Positions 47,191 through 59,137 of a DNA stretch of 64,000 nucleotides are shown piece after piece. How positions within the stretch are numbered: position 1 is the stretch's first letter; each line of letters opens with the position of its first letter. The notes under the pieces were generated by a model that did not search any database, was not told where the DNA came from, and saw nothing but the letters and a program-made list of their open reading frames with translations. The position numbers and the translations under genes are program-made. The stretch lies in assembly GCA_963422445.2 (NCBI GenBank), contig OY729512.2:1116001-1180000 (forward strand), read 5' to 3'. Source of the stretch: G963422445 sp963422445 (GTDB lineage Bacteria > Pseudomonadota > Alphaproteobacteria > Thalassobaculales > Thalassobaculaceae).

Positions 47191-48225
47191 ATGATGGCTG
47201 TTACAGACGCCGCCGAATTCGATGACCACGAGTCCGTCATCTTTTTCACGGAACCTCGGTCAGGATTGCGGGCCATCATCGCCATTCACAACACGACGCT
47301 CGGGCCAGCCATGGGGATGCCGGATCTGGCTATACGCCTGCGAGGCCGATGCTCTGCGCGATGTCCTGCGCCTGTCGCGGGCCATGACCTACAAGTCGGC
47401 TCTTGTCGGCCTTGGCGCCGGCGGCGGCAAGGCCGTTGTCATTGCCGATTCGGGAACCTGCAAGACCGAAGCGCTGTTGAGCGCATTGGGACGCGCAATC
47501 GAGAGTTTCAAGGGTCGTTTCATCACCGGCGAAGATGTCGGATCCTCTGTCGAGGATCTTGAAATTGCCCGACGTGAAACAGCCCATGTCCGGGGCATCG
47601 TCGAAGACGGTGCCGGTGATCCGTCGCCCGCGACGGCCCACGGCGTGTTTCATGGCCTCCGGGCCGCGGCTGCCCGTTGCTTCGGGAGTCCGGACTTGCG
47701 CGACCGGCGGATCGCAGTTCAGGGAATCGGACATGTCGGCGCCGCCCTGATTGAAAGGCCGCACTAGGCCGGCGCATCTCTGGTCGTTGCCGATATCAAC
47801 GAGCAGGCAGTCGCGGCGGCACGCAGGCGTTATGGTGCCGATGTTGTCGCCCCGGACCACATCCATGCCGTTGACGCGGATGTTTTTTCGCCCTGTGCGA
47901 TGGGGCCGTGCTCAATGACCGCACGATTCCGGAAATCCGCGCCCAAATCGTCGCTGGCTCGGCGAACAACCAGCTGCCCGAGCCACGGCATGGCGAACTC
48001 TTGCGAGCATGCGGCATCCTGTATCCGCCCGACCGGGATCAATGCTGATGGCATCATCAATTTGATGCATGAAGGGCCTGCTTACAATCCCGAGACTGCT
48101 TTTGCCGTGGTCGCCGGCGTCGGCGATACCGTCACCGGAGTCTTCGAGTTTACCGACGTGCAAGGCATCGATACCGGCGCGCTGCCGACCGGTTGGCCGA
48201 ACAGCGATTCCGGAAAAATCTGGAC
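47191..48225 (+). pseudogene. Glu/Leu/Phe/Val dehydrogenase (leucine dehydrogenase type) pseudogene
   Basis: A decayed amino-acid dehydrogenase of the leucine dehydrogenase type, normally about 350 residues. The first piece is FTEPRSGLRAIIAIHNTTLGPAMG; a frameshift near 47320 leads to CRIWLYACEADALRDVLRLS and YKSALVGLGAGGGKAVVIA with the catalytic Lys, and QGIGHVGAALIE with the NAD site. A TAG follows at 47765-47767. Further frameshifts near 47885 and 48035 precede NADGIINLMHEGPAYNPETAF. Four or more lesions make it non-functional. Losing it would remove a branched-chain or aromatic amino-acid deamination route. Confidence 0.88.
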
Positions 48226-48298
48226 CGGTAACCACGCTATGAGTGTCGGGATGGTGGGTGCAGCAGAAATGACGAAATCCGTGGCCGCCGAAGACAAA

Positions 48299-48330
48299 GC
48301 CCCGAAATCAGAGATTTCGGGGCAATTGCA
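48299..48330 (-). terminator. Hairpin downstream of the LysR gene
   Basis: A 10-bp stem (CCCCGAAATC / GATTTCGGGG) with a 3-base loop, perfectly paired. On the minus strand it is followed by CTTTGTCTT, a weak T-rich tail. It lies about 190 bp beyond the stop of the LysR gene and may be its terminator. Confidence 0.5.
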
Positions 48331-48504
48331 ACAGGGAGGTTGTTTGGGAGATGCAAGACCTTTCAGGCTTGCAGCCAGGCAACAGGCTTTCGCACCATCA
48401 CATGACAATTCCAACGGAGCAAAAATAAGTGTCCGACCGACGTTTGACCATGGCAATTTTTGCAATTCCCTTATGCAAGAATTGCATAACTCGGTTGCAC
48501 TGCG

Positions 48505-49398
48505 TCAAAACGCCGTCTTGCCAACTTCCTGGATCAGGAAATCGCGAAGCACGCTGATCCGCTTCGAATAGCGCAATTCCTCCGGGTAGACGAAATAGGC
48601 CGGTACTTCGGGACCGGCAAGGTCGGGAAGCACACGAACCAGCCGGCTGTCCTCATTGGCCAGATAATCCGGCAGAACCGCAATTCCGACACCGCCTTGG
48701 ACTGCACGGAAAATTGCGTAGTAGTTGCTGACCTGTACGGTATCGAGATGCTTGTGGGCGTTGCCGCCGGACGCCAGGTCGCGCAGCCAGTTCACTTTTG
48801 GGAATGGCGGGTGTGGCGAGTCACCGAAAATCACCAGCCGATGGTCGCTCAATTCCTCCACCGACTGCGGTAGTTGATGGCTCTTCGAATATTCGGGCGA
48901 TGCGAAGAGGTAAAAGCGCAATGTCCGGAGATGGCGCTGGATCAGACCCGGCTGGGTCTGCGGAGTCAGGCGAAGCGCAACATCGGCCTGACGCATCGAC
49001 AGATCGAGTTCGATATCCTGGATGAGCAGACTGACCTCGATGTCCGGATAAACGTCGATGAAGGTGCCGATGCGTGACGCCAGCCAGGTCGATCCGAACG
49101 CGACCGTGGCGGTAATGCGCAACGGCCCCTTGGGCCGGGTCCGCCCTTCGCTGATCAGCGTTTCGGTCTTGCTCAACGTGGCGGAGATGTCGCGCGCGGC
49201 ACCGTAGAGAAGCTCACCCTGCTCTGTCAGGATCAGACCACGGGCATGTCTGTGAAACAACGGCGTGCTGACGCTTTCTTCAAGCTGGCTGATCTGCCGG
49301 CTGACAGCAGACTGGCTGAGGTGAAGCTTCTCGCCGGCATGCGTAAAGCTGCCAGCTTCAGCAACGGCATGAAACACGCGCAGTTTATCCCAGTCCAT
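48505..49398 (-). CDS. LysR-family transcriptional regulator
   Basis: A 297-residue regulator. The N-terminal winged helix reads MDWDKLRVFHAVAEAGSFTH and LHLSQSAVSRQISQLEES; the effector-binding domain starts near residue 95 (GPLRITATVAFGSTWLA). The length is standard. It lies 7 bp after trxB on the same strand, a conserved pairing in alphaproteobacteria; LysR proteins of this subgroup are often active in stress or metabolic control. Its target genes cannot be told from the sequence. Confidence 0.92.
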   Translation of the reverse strand: MDWDKLRVFHAVAEAGSFTHAGEKLHLSQSAVSRQISQLEESVSTPLFHRHARGLILTEQGELLYGAARDISATLSKTETLISEGRTRPKGPLRITATVAFGSTWLASRIGTFIDVYPDIEVSLLIQDIELDLSMRQADVALRLTPQTQPGLIQRHLRTLRFYLFASPEYSKSHQLPQSVEELSDHRLVIFGDSPHPPFPKVNWLRDLASGGNAHKHLDTVQVSNYYAIFRAVQGGVGIAVLPDYLANEDSRLVRVLPDLAGPEVPAYFVYPEELRYSKRISVLRDFLIQEVGKTAF

Positions 49399-49405
49399 GG
49401 CTGTA

Positions 49406-50401
49406 TCACACGGGTTGAATTACTGACGGTCGGCGGCTATCGGCGGAAACCGCGCCGTCGATCAGGCCAGCAAGATATTTTTCAGCGTCGAGAGCCGCCA
49501 TGCAGCCGAGCCCGGCGGCCGTGACCGCCTGGCGATAGACCTTGTCGACGCAGTCGCCGGCCGCGAAGACACCCGAGCAACTGGTTCTGGTGCTTCCCGG
49601 TTCGACCGTGATATAGCCGTCCTCGTCCATTGCCACCGTACCGCGGAATGCCTCGGTGGCCGGATCGTGGCCAATCGCGATAAAACAGCCGTTGGCGGGA
49701 ACGAGGGATAGCGCGCCGGTTTCGGTATTGCGCAAGCGGGTGGTCTCGACACCGGCCAGCGGGCCGTCGCCGCCGAGTATTTCGTCGACGACGGTGTTCC
49801 AGATGATATCGATCCGGGGATTGCGGAACAGACGGTCCTGCAGAATGTGTTCCGCCCGCAACCGGTCGCGACGGTGCACAAGGGTGACTCGACAGGCGAG
49901 GTTTGCCAGATAAAGCGCTTCTTCGGCTGCGGTGTTACCACCGCCAACCACCACGACCGGTTTGCCGCGGAAGAAAAACCCGTCGCAGGTCGCACAAGCC
50001 GAAACGCCGCGGCCATTGAAGGCTTTCTCGCTCTCCAGACCGAGCCAGCGCGCCTGGGCGCCGGTGGCGATGACAACGGCATCGGCAGCATAGCGGTTGC
50101 CGGCATCTCCGACCATCGTGAACGGCCGCTGGCCGGTATCGACCGCCGTGATGATGTCGGAGACGATCCGGGTCCCGACACTTTCTGCCTGTGCCTGTAT
50201 TTGCTCCATCAGCCACGGGCCCTGAATGACGTCGGCAAAGCCCGGAAAATTCTCGACATCGGTCGTGATCGTCATCTGGCCGCCCGGTTGCAGGCCGGTC
50301 ACCACCAGCGGATTCATGGCGGCGCGCGCAGCGTAGATCGCGGCTGTCAATCCGGCTGCGCCCGACCCGATGATGACGATTTTCTCACGATATTCTGCCA
50401 T
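49406..50401 (-). CDS. trxB: Thioredoxin reductase
   Basis: A 331-residue NADPH-dependent flavoenzyme that reduces thioredoxin. The FAD site is IIGSGAAGLTAAIYAARA near the start; the redox pair is in SACATCDGFFF (CATC); the NADPH site is VVVGGGNTAAEEALYLANLA; and the C-terminal FAD signature is GVFAAGDCVDKVYRQAVTAAG. It is followed closely by the LysR gene. Nothing odd. Confidence 0.97.
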   Translation of the reverse strand: MAEYREKIVIIGSGAAGLTAAIYAARAAMNPLVVTGLQPGGQMTITTDVENFPGFADVIQGPWLMEQIQAQAESVGTRIVSDIITAVDTGQRPFTMVGDAGNRYAADAVVIATGAQARWLGLESEKAFNGRGVSACATCDGFFFRGKPVVVVGGGNTAAEEALYLANLACRVTLVHRRDRLRAEHILQDRLFRNPRIDIIWNTVVDEILGGDGPLAGVETTRLRNTETGALSLVPANGCFIAIGHDPATEAFRGTVAMDEDGYITVEPGSTRTSCSGVFAAGDCVDKVYRQAVTAAGLGCMAALDAEKYLAGLIDGAVSADSRRPSVIQPV

Positions 50402-50925
50402 TGCCGACTGATCTGACTGATCTGGAAAACCTCAACGTAATCATCCCGGCCCGCTTCGGCAATCATGGTCACGAAACATTCTTGTTGTTGCCGGATTGGC
50501 TGTCCTGGTCGGGGGGGGGGGCCGGGAAAACAAGCTCGACGACGGCGGAATTGCCCTTGCATTTGAATTTGCAAACCATATGTTCACGCCGTACCCGGCA
50601 CGAACATGCATCGCATGCGGCCTGCCGGGCGTTCTGGCCGATGACGGCCCCGGAAACGCTAGCCTGATACCCCGGCCGGGACTCGATCGACCCGGCAGCC
50701 AGACCCACCTGACACGTGAATCGTGTCCTCGTTCCGGCCGGTATCCGCGTGCCGGAGGCCTGCCGCAGGACCGGAATGGCAGATGCGGAGTCCCGAGATG
50801 GACGCGATCATCAGCATATCGGACCCGGGTTTCCGCCCCGGACCGCTTGCAGCCACCGAAGCGGACTGGGGCGTGGAGCAGAGGCGCAGACATGATCCAA
50901 TTTGCTCAAACTGACAGATGACACC
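50402..50925. other. Intergenic stretch with an 11-G run
   Basis: About 520 bp between trxB and the large regulator-like gene. A run of 11 G (50511-50521) is the longest homopolymer I noticed in the window. Open frames crossing it have no known domain. It should hold the divergent promoters for trxB and the downstream ORF. Confidence 0.45.
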
Positions 50926-53463
50926 ATGCTGGATGAACTAGAACTGCCCTCGGATGTCCGGAAGCATCAAATCGCCGACGAGGGCATCGGGTCTGGGTAT
51001 TCCGTCGAAAGCGTCCGCATCGCCGATGCCGTCCGATGCTCATTATCCTCGAACCGTCTTTCAAGGCGCATCATCGCGGCCGAGCAGGCCGGCGCCATGC
51101 CGATTCACACGATCGGCGCCTATATCGCCGGTCTTCCGGACTCCAGAAACGCGTTCCGCTCCTTGCACGAGCTTGGCGACAAGAGCCTCGGGGAATTGTC
51201 GGACATTCTCGAACGCTGGCACCGGGCATCGGTCGAGGCCGTGAGTCTGGCAGATTTCATCACCCGGGCCGATCTGGTCTTCCCCGTCTTTCCGTCGAGC
51301 GAAATGGCGAGGCACCTCCGTATGATCGGTGTTGGCAGGATTGGTCCGCGGCCGACAGTCGCGGCCGGCCGGTGCACAGCCGCCGGGAGCCGGGATCGGA
51401 CTGCCATGCTGTACAGGGTTTTCGGTGCCATCCCGTTTCCTGCCGGTATCCTTGCCGCCATGATGTCGACGCGGCTTCGCAATGCCTTGCACCGATTCGC
51501 AAACCTGAATGGCGACAAGTGCCCGACCCTCGCGGCGTTTCTCGATGGCCGGAAGGGCTGGATCACGAGTTTTTCGCTTCAGAAGAATGTCGGCCGGATA
51601 AGTCAGGATGAACTGCTGGGGATCCTCGAGACCGTGGTCGGCAATATGCTCGTGGCGTCAGGGTTACCGCCGGCAACGGTGCGGCGGATCACGCAATGGT
51701 TCGTATATCCGACCGGCGATATTGCATTGGTCAAGCCTGCGGAGTGGGAGAAATTCGAGGCATCCTGCAATGATCGCGCGCGATCTGCCGGGCCGGCCAT
51801 CGCGGCGGCGGATGCCATCGATCCGGTTCGCGAAATCGCGTTGGCCCCCGAAGCGGGCATGCGCGGGTTTTTCGGCAATGTCATGGCGGAACGCGAGTTC
51901 GATGTCGTGAACCTACGGTTCGGGCTTGATGGCGATTCACGCCACACTCTTGAAGAGGTGGGGCAGCGTTACGGTCTGACCCGGGAACGGATCCGTCAGA
52001 TCGAAGCCAGCGCGCTGAACCGGTGCCGGCTTCCGATCTACAGCGCGCTGTTCGCGACATTCCTCGAGACCCAGGCAGACGCCATGCTCTCGACCATCGT
52101 CGACAGCGCCCCGGTGATGTCATGCAAGAATGTGCGCATCAGGGAGAAGCAATTGACCGGGCTGCAACGCGTCGCCGTCCGAATTGCCTGCAATAGCATC
52201 GAGACCTGGCTTGATAGTCAGCTCGAACCGATCCATCGCGATGGCGAGCGAATCGCCTGGATCAGCCGTGACGTCGCGCCCGGACGGCGCCCCGATCTCA
52301 AGAACTGGCTGCTGGATGATCCGAACCTGTCGGCGAATCTGCCGCAGCGGATTCGGAAGGTCGTGCGCGGTGCCAGCTGGCCTCTCGGTGTGAGCGCGCT
52401 TCGCAATCGCCTGCCCGACATTCCGGAAAGCCGTCTCCGGCAATGCCTTCGTGCTGACATGGGCGCCGAACTCGACGGCGACACCATCACGGCTCTGCCC
52501 GGTCTGGGCACATCGATCCGCCTGGTGCTGACGCTCCGTCATGCCGGGCGGCCGATGCAGGTCAGGGAAGCCCGGGCGTTGTACCGGGACATGTTCGATG
52601 CTGACATGAAGGAGCATGCGGTACGGGCTGTTCTGCAGCGAATGCCGGAGGCGATCATCGTTGAACGCGGCACGTATGCGCTGCGTGATCATATCGAACT
52701 CGATGAGAAGGATTTCCTGACCATCCGAGATATCGCGCATGCGCGCGTAACGAAAAATGGCCGGTTCATGTCCGTGAAGATCCTGCGGCGGAGCATCGCC
52801 GCACAATTGCCGGCGCGGATCGATGCCCGTCTGACGGCGTATCTGTTGCTCGGGGTCTGCCAGGACGATCCCCGGTTCGCGGTTCGGCGTGGCCTGATGA
52901 TCGGAAGTGCCAACTGCGACTTCAGTGCGTCCTTCGTTTCGCTCGCCGAGACCGTGTCGGCCGTCGTGCGGGAGCATGGTCCAATCACGATCGCCGGTAT
53001 TCGCAAGATACTGTCCGATCAACGCGATGTTCTCGGCGTGAGCGTCAATGTCGCGTTGAAGAACACGCCGGACATCGTGATGTTGCGGCGCGGCCTCTAC
53101 GACATGATCGACAGGGTGATCGGCGATGCGCTCGCGGTCGAACGCCTGGCGCGAGCCATTCAGATCGTCTTGCTCGATGGACCGGCCGGACTGGACCGCC
53201 TGACCGAACATCTGGCTGCCTTGCAGATCCGGCATAACCCGATAACGGTGTTGTCGTTTGTGCGCCATATGGACGGTGTCGCGCTTGCGGGAAAGACCGC
53301 CTCATTGATAAAACCGGATCCTGTGGTCGCGGCTTATGACCAGGCGTTCCAGATCGCGGGCGATCCGGCACAGGGCGCCGACGGGAATCGGACCGCTTTT
53401 GCGGACGCGTTTGCTGCCGGTGACGCTGTTGATCTGACTGCGCTGGATTATCGGCTGGCGTGA
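50926..53463 (+). CDS. Large DNA-binding protein with alpha-CTD-like, sigma region 4 and winged-helix modules
   Basis: An 845-residue protein of unknown function. Modules seen (numbering from ATG 50926): two helix-hairpin segments that resemble the C-terminal domain of RNA polymerase alpha (about 43-100, with SLHELGDKSLGELSDIL; about 180-242, with TRLRNALHRFA and NVGRISQDELLGIL); a sigma-70 region 4 motif (about 325-369, HTLEEVGQRYGLTRERIRQI); then about four winged-helix-like repeats (480-525, 532-592, 594-662, 672-729), three ending in R-G-x wings (VERGTYAL, VRRGLMIG, RRGLYDM). No nuclease or ATPase motif is visible. The start is uncertain (a TTG at 50902 is possible). The sigma-4 motif is firm; the alpha-CTD and winged-helix calls are by pattern only. 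Confidence 0.8.
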   Translation: MLDELELPSDVRKHQIADEGIGSGYSVESVRIADAVRCSLSSNRLSRRIIAAEQAGAMPIHTIGAYIAGLPDSRNAFRSLHELGDKSLGELSDILERWHRASVEAVSLADFITRADLVFPVFPSSEMARHLRMIGVGRIGPRPTVAAGRCTAAGSRDRTAMLYRVFGAIPFPAGILAAMMSTRLRNALHRFANLNGDKCPTLAAFLDGRKGWITSFSLQKNVGRISQDELLGILETVVGNMLVASGLPPATVRRITQWFVYPTGDIALVKPAEWEKFEASCNDRARSAGPAIAAADAIDPVREIALAPEAGMRGFFGNVMAEREFDVVNLRFGLDGDSRHTLEEVGQRYGLTRERIRQIEASALNRCRLPIYSALFATFLETQADAMLSTIVDSAPVMSCKNVRIREKQLTGLQRVAVRIACNSIETWLDSQLEPIHRDGERIAWISRDVAPGRRPDLKNWLLDDPNLSANLPQRIRKVVRGASWPLGVSALRNRLPDIPESRLRQCLRADMGAELDGDTITALPGLGTSIRLVLTLRHAGRPMQVREARALYRDMFDADMKEHAVRAVLQRMPEAIIVERGTYALRDHIELDEKDFLTIRDIAHARVTKNGRFMSVKILRRSIAAQLPARIDARLTAYLLLGVCQDDPRFAVRRGLMIGSANCDFSASFVSLAETVSAVVREHGPITIAGIRKILSDQRDVLGVSVNVALKNTPDIVMLRRGLYDMIDRVIGDALAVERLARAIQIVLLDGPAGLDRLTEHLAALQIRHNPITVLSFVRHMDGVALAGKTASLIKPDPVVAAYDQAFQIAGDPAQGADGNRTAFADAFAAGDAVDLTALDYRLA

Positions 53464-54089
53464 CGTCTTGTCCGTGACATTGAGTGGCATTACTGTTTGG
53501 CAAGAATTCATGTCTCCGAACTGTCGTCATGGACTCGCTGTTTACAGCATGGGATCACCGTGCCGGAGAAGGGATGGATCCTGAACCGGGGTCATGATTT
53601 GTCGGACCCGTTCGATAGTGTGAGCAGGGACACGAGACCATGGTTCCAGAAAAATGGGACTGGAGGGGCCGCATCCAATGCCGGGATGTTCGCCAGTTTG
53701 TCACGGAATACGAAATACTCCGTGGTCTCGTGAAACAGGCATTTGAGCATTGGCGGTAATGTCGAAATCCAGGAGGTGTATTGCGTTGGCGAACCCCGGG
53801 CTGAGCATCGGCCCTTCCTTGCACGGGTGCCGATGCGTTCTTCATGAAGTGTCGCGCCAGAACCGATGATCCCACCGTCGCGTGAACATGCGTTTCCGGG
53901 ACTGTCAGGCACTGAAAGCTGGAAACGACCTCAATGGGCTGGTGCCGCATCGCTGATGGTCACGAGAATGACAGTCACGATATCCACCCGAAACCGGCGA
54001 GCCGGCCGTGGAACGGGGTGTCCCGTTGCGCCGCCATCGCGCTGAACCTGACGGCGGCGCGGTTTCAGTCTGTCGGGCGTATCCTGCGC
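53464..54089. other. Intergenic stretch downstream of the large regulator-like gene
   Basis: About 625 bp between convergent genes. A minus-strand frame (53592-53912) has a fragment FHETTEYFVFRDKLANIPAL of protein-like composition but no known family. I see no certain gene, RNA or repeat. Confidence 0.4.
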
Positions 54090-55070
54090 TCAACATTGCC
54101 GGGTCACACCGTGTCCGGCGAATCGGTCGTACACTTGTCTGGCGACCTTTGCCATATCGCGCAGCGGAGGCCCGCCACGCGCATCAAGAGTGCCGTCGAA
54201 CGGATGCGCCAGCCCGCGTGTGATCACGGTGTCGACAAAGGCGGCACGGCGGCGCGTCGTCACACCAAGCGACAGCAGGTAAACCGGTTTTCCGGTTGCA
54301 CAAGCTTCCGAGACCATGTTGATGGATTCCGACGTCACCACGATCGCATCGGCGAGGCCAAGGAACCCAAGATAAGGGTTGGCGCCGTTGCCGCCCCACA
54401 GGATCGTATCCGCCGGACGGTCAAGCTGTGCGAGTGCCGCCTGAAGCGCCGGATCGGTTCGCCGCGATGTTGTGATCAGCAAACTGCAACCATGCCGTTC
54501 GCGCAGTTCGGCAAGCGTGCCTGCCAGCCTTTCCGCCTCGGATGTCGTGACCTTGTGTTGTCGGGTTCCACCACCGATATTGACGGTCACCCGTGGGCGC
54601 GGCAGGATCGCGATATGGTTGGCAAAACGGGCGGCTTCGCGCGCCAGGCTGTCTTCGGAAATCCGGTGCAGCGAACCGACCGTCGTGATCACGTTGGGCC
54701 CCCGGACCCGATCGTGTTCCGGCACCACGAGAACGTCGAACATGCCCGGAGCGATCCGGGGGTCCTGGATGTGGACCGTGAAGATGCGTCTGCCCGAGGC
54801 CCGCCTGATTGCGATGCTGGCGCCGGCGTGACGTCGGCCGCAGGTGATGACGATGGCTGGGTAGGGCGGGTTCAGGCGGTCGCTTCCGGTCGCGCCCGGC
54901 GGCAAGCCGGGAATCCGGCCGCAGATTGGCAGTAGGCGCAGCAGCCGTGACGGCCGGATTGTCCGTATCGAGTAGTCGAGCGCCATGGCCTCGGCAAGAG
55001 CGCGGCACTGGATCTCCATGCCGGCGGTTCCATCCGAAAGGATCCAGCACTGAGGGTCCGGAACGATCAC
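54090..55070 (-). CDS. ELM1-family (mitochondrial fission protein-like) protein
   Basis: A 326-residue protein of the ELM1/COG3660 family, named for a plant mitochondrial fission factor but widespread in alphaproteobacteria. The fold resembles GT-B glycosyltransferases. Visible parts: CWILSDGTAGMEIQCRALAE at the start, IVITCGRRHAGASIAIRR, TVHIQDPRIAP, VNIGGGTRQHKVT, and TSESINMVSEACATGKPVYLL near the end. The bacterial role is not established. It follows greA on the minus strand with a 166-bp gap. Confidence 0.85.
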   Translation of the reverse strand: MIVPDPQCWILSDGTAGMEIQCRALAEAMALDYSIRTIRPSRLLRLLPICGRIPGLPPGATGSDRLNPPYPAIVITCGRRHAGASIAIRRASGRRIFTVHIQDPRIAPGMFDVLVVPEHDRVRGPNVITTVGSLHRISEDSLAREAARFANHIAILPRPRVTVNIGGGTRQHKVTTSEAERLAGTLAELRERHGCSLLITTSRRTDPALQAALAQLDRPADTILWGGNGANPYLGFLGLADAIVVTSESINMVSEACATGKPVYLLSLGVTTRRRAAFVDTVITRGLAHPFDGTLDARGGPPLRDMAKVARQVYDRFAGHGVTRQC

Positions 55071-55236
55071 TTCGGGGTTGTGCCGGAATGGCGCGAATGC
55101 GGAATTTTGCTCTCCCGTGTTTCAGAAACCGTCCGCTGCACGGCCCTGATCCAGCGGACGAGCCGGCGGGACGGAATCCCGTTTTATACGGCGCACCCGG
55201 CCGGGATTGGCTGCCGCGTGCCACAAGGCAGGCAGG

Positions 55237-55710
55237 TCACGAAACGCTGATGCAGAGAACCTCGTAGTTCCGGGTTCCCCGTGGCGTCGTGACCTCGGCG
55301 CTGTCGCCGACATGTTTTCCGATGAGCGCGCGGGCGATCGGTGATGCCGTGGAGATCAGCCCTTGCTCGATGTCGGCTTCGTAAGGCCCGACAATCGAAT
55401 AGGTTGCTTCTTCATCCGCCTCTTCATCCGCCACTGTGACGGTGGTGCCAAAGGTCACGGTCGCGCCGTCGATCTGCGACGGCGTGATCACTTCGGCCCG
55501 GCTGGCCGCGTCTTCGAGTTCGGCAAGCCGGCCCTCAATGAAGCTCTGTCGCTCCCTCGCGGCGTGATATTCGGCGTTTTCCGAAAGATCGCCATGCTCG
55601 CGCGCTTGCGCGATCGCCTTGATGACGTCCGGCCGATCGATCAACTTCAATTGCTTCAGTTCGTCCTGCAGTTTCTTCAGCCCGCCTGGCGTGATCGGAA
55701 TTCTTTCCAT
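55237..55710 (-). CDS. greA: Transcription elongation factor GreA
   Basis: A 157-residue factor that rescues backtracked RNA polymerase by stimulating transcript cleavage. The N-terminal coiled coil (ERIPITPGGLKKLQDELKQL to DLSENAEYHAARERQSFIEGR) carries the acidic tip DLSENAEY; the C-terminal FKBP-like domain has GTTVTVADEEADEEATYSIVG and IGKHVGDSAEVTTPRG. Length and motifs are standard. It lies 79 bp downstream of carB on the same strand. Confidence 0.97.
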   Translation of the reverse strand: MERIPITPGGLKKLQDELKQLKLIDRPDVIKAIAQAREHGDLSENAEYHAARERQSFIEGRLAELEDAASRAEVITPSQIDGATVTFGTTVTVADEEADEEATYSIVGPYEADIEQGLISTASPIARALIGKHVGDSAEVTTPRGTRNYEVLCISVS

Positions 55711-55789
55711 GACAAACGCCCAAATTTGTGTCTGGTCCTGACGATATTTTCATGCCGGCCGCAAGACGCTCCGGCCTCACTATCCGCAA

Positions 55790-59044
<3,255 letters not shown>

Positions 59045-59137
59045 TCAGGATCCGATGGTTGCGGTGTGACTTGCTGTTACGGAACAGCTCGGGCAACCGG
59101 TTTGCGGGACAGGAAAATGTGACGGGCCGACATGTCG

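Noticed and set aside
53592..53912. Minus-strand frame with FHETTEYFVFRDKLANIPAL.
   Set aside because: Only a short stretch looks protein-like; no start signal, no family, no conservation evidence available.
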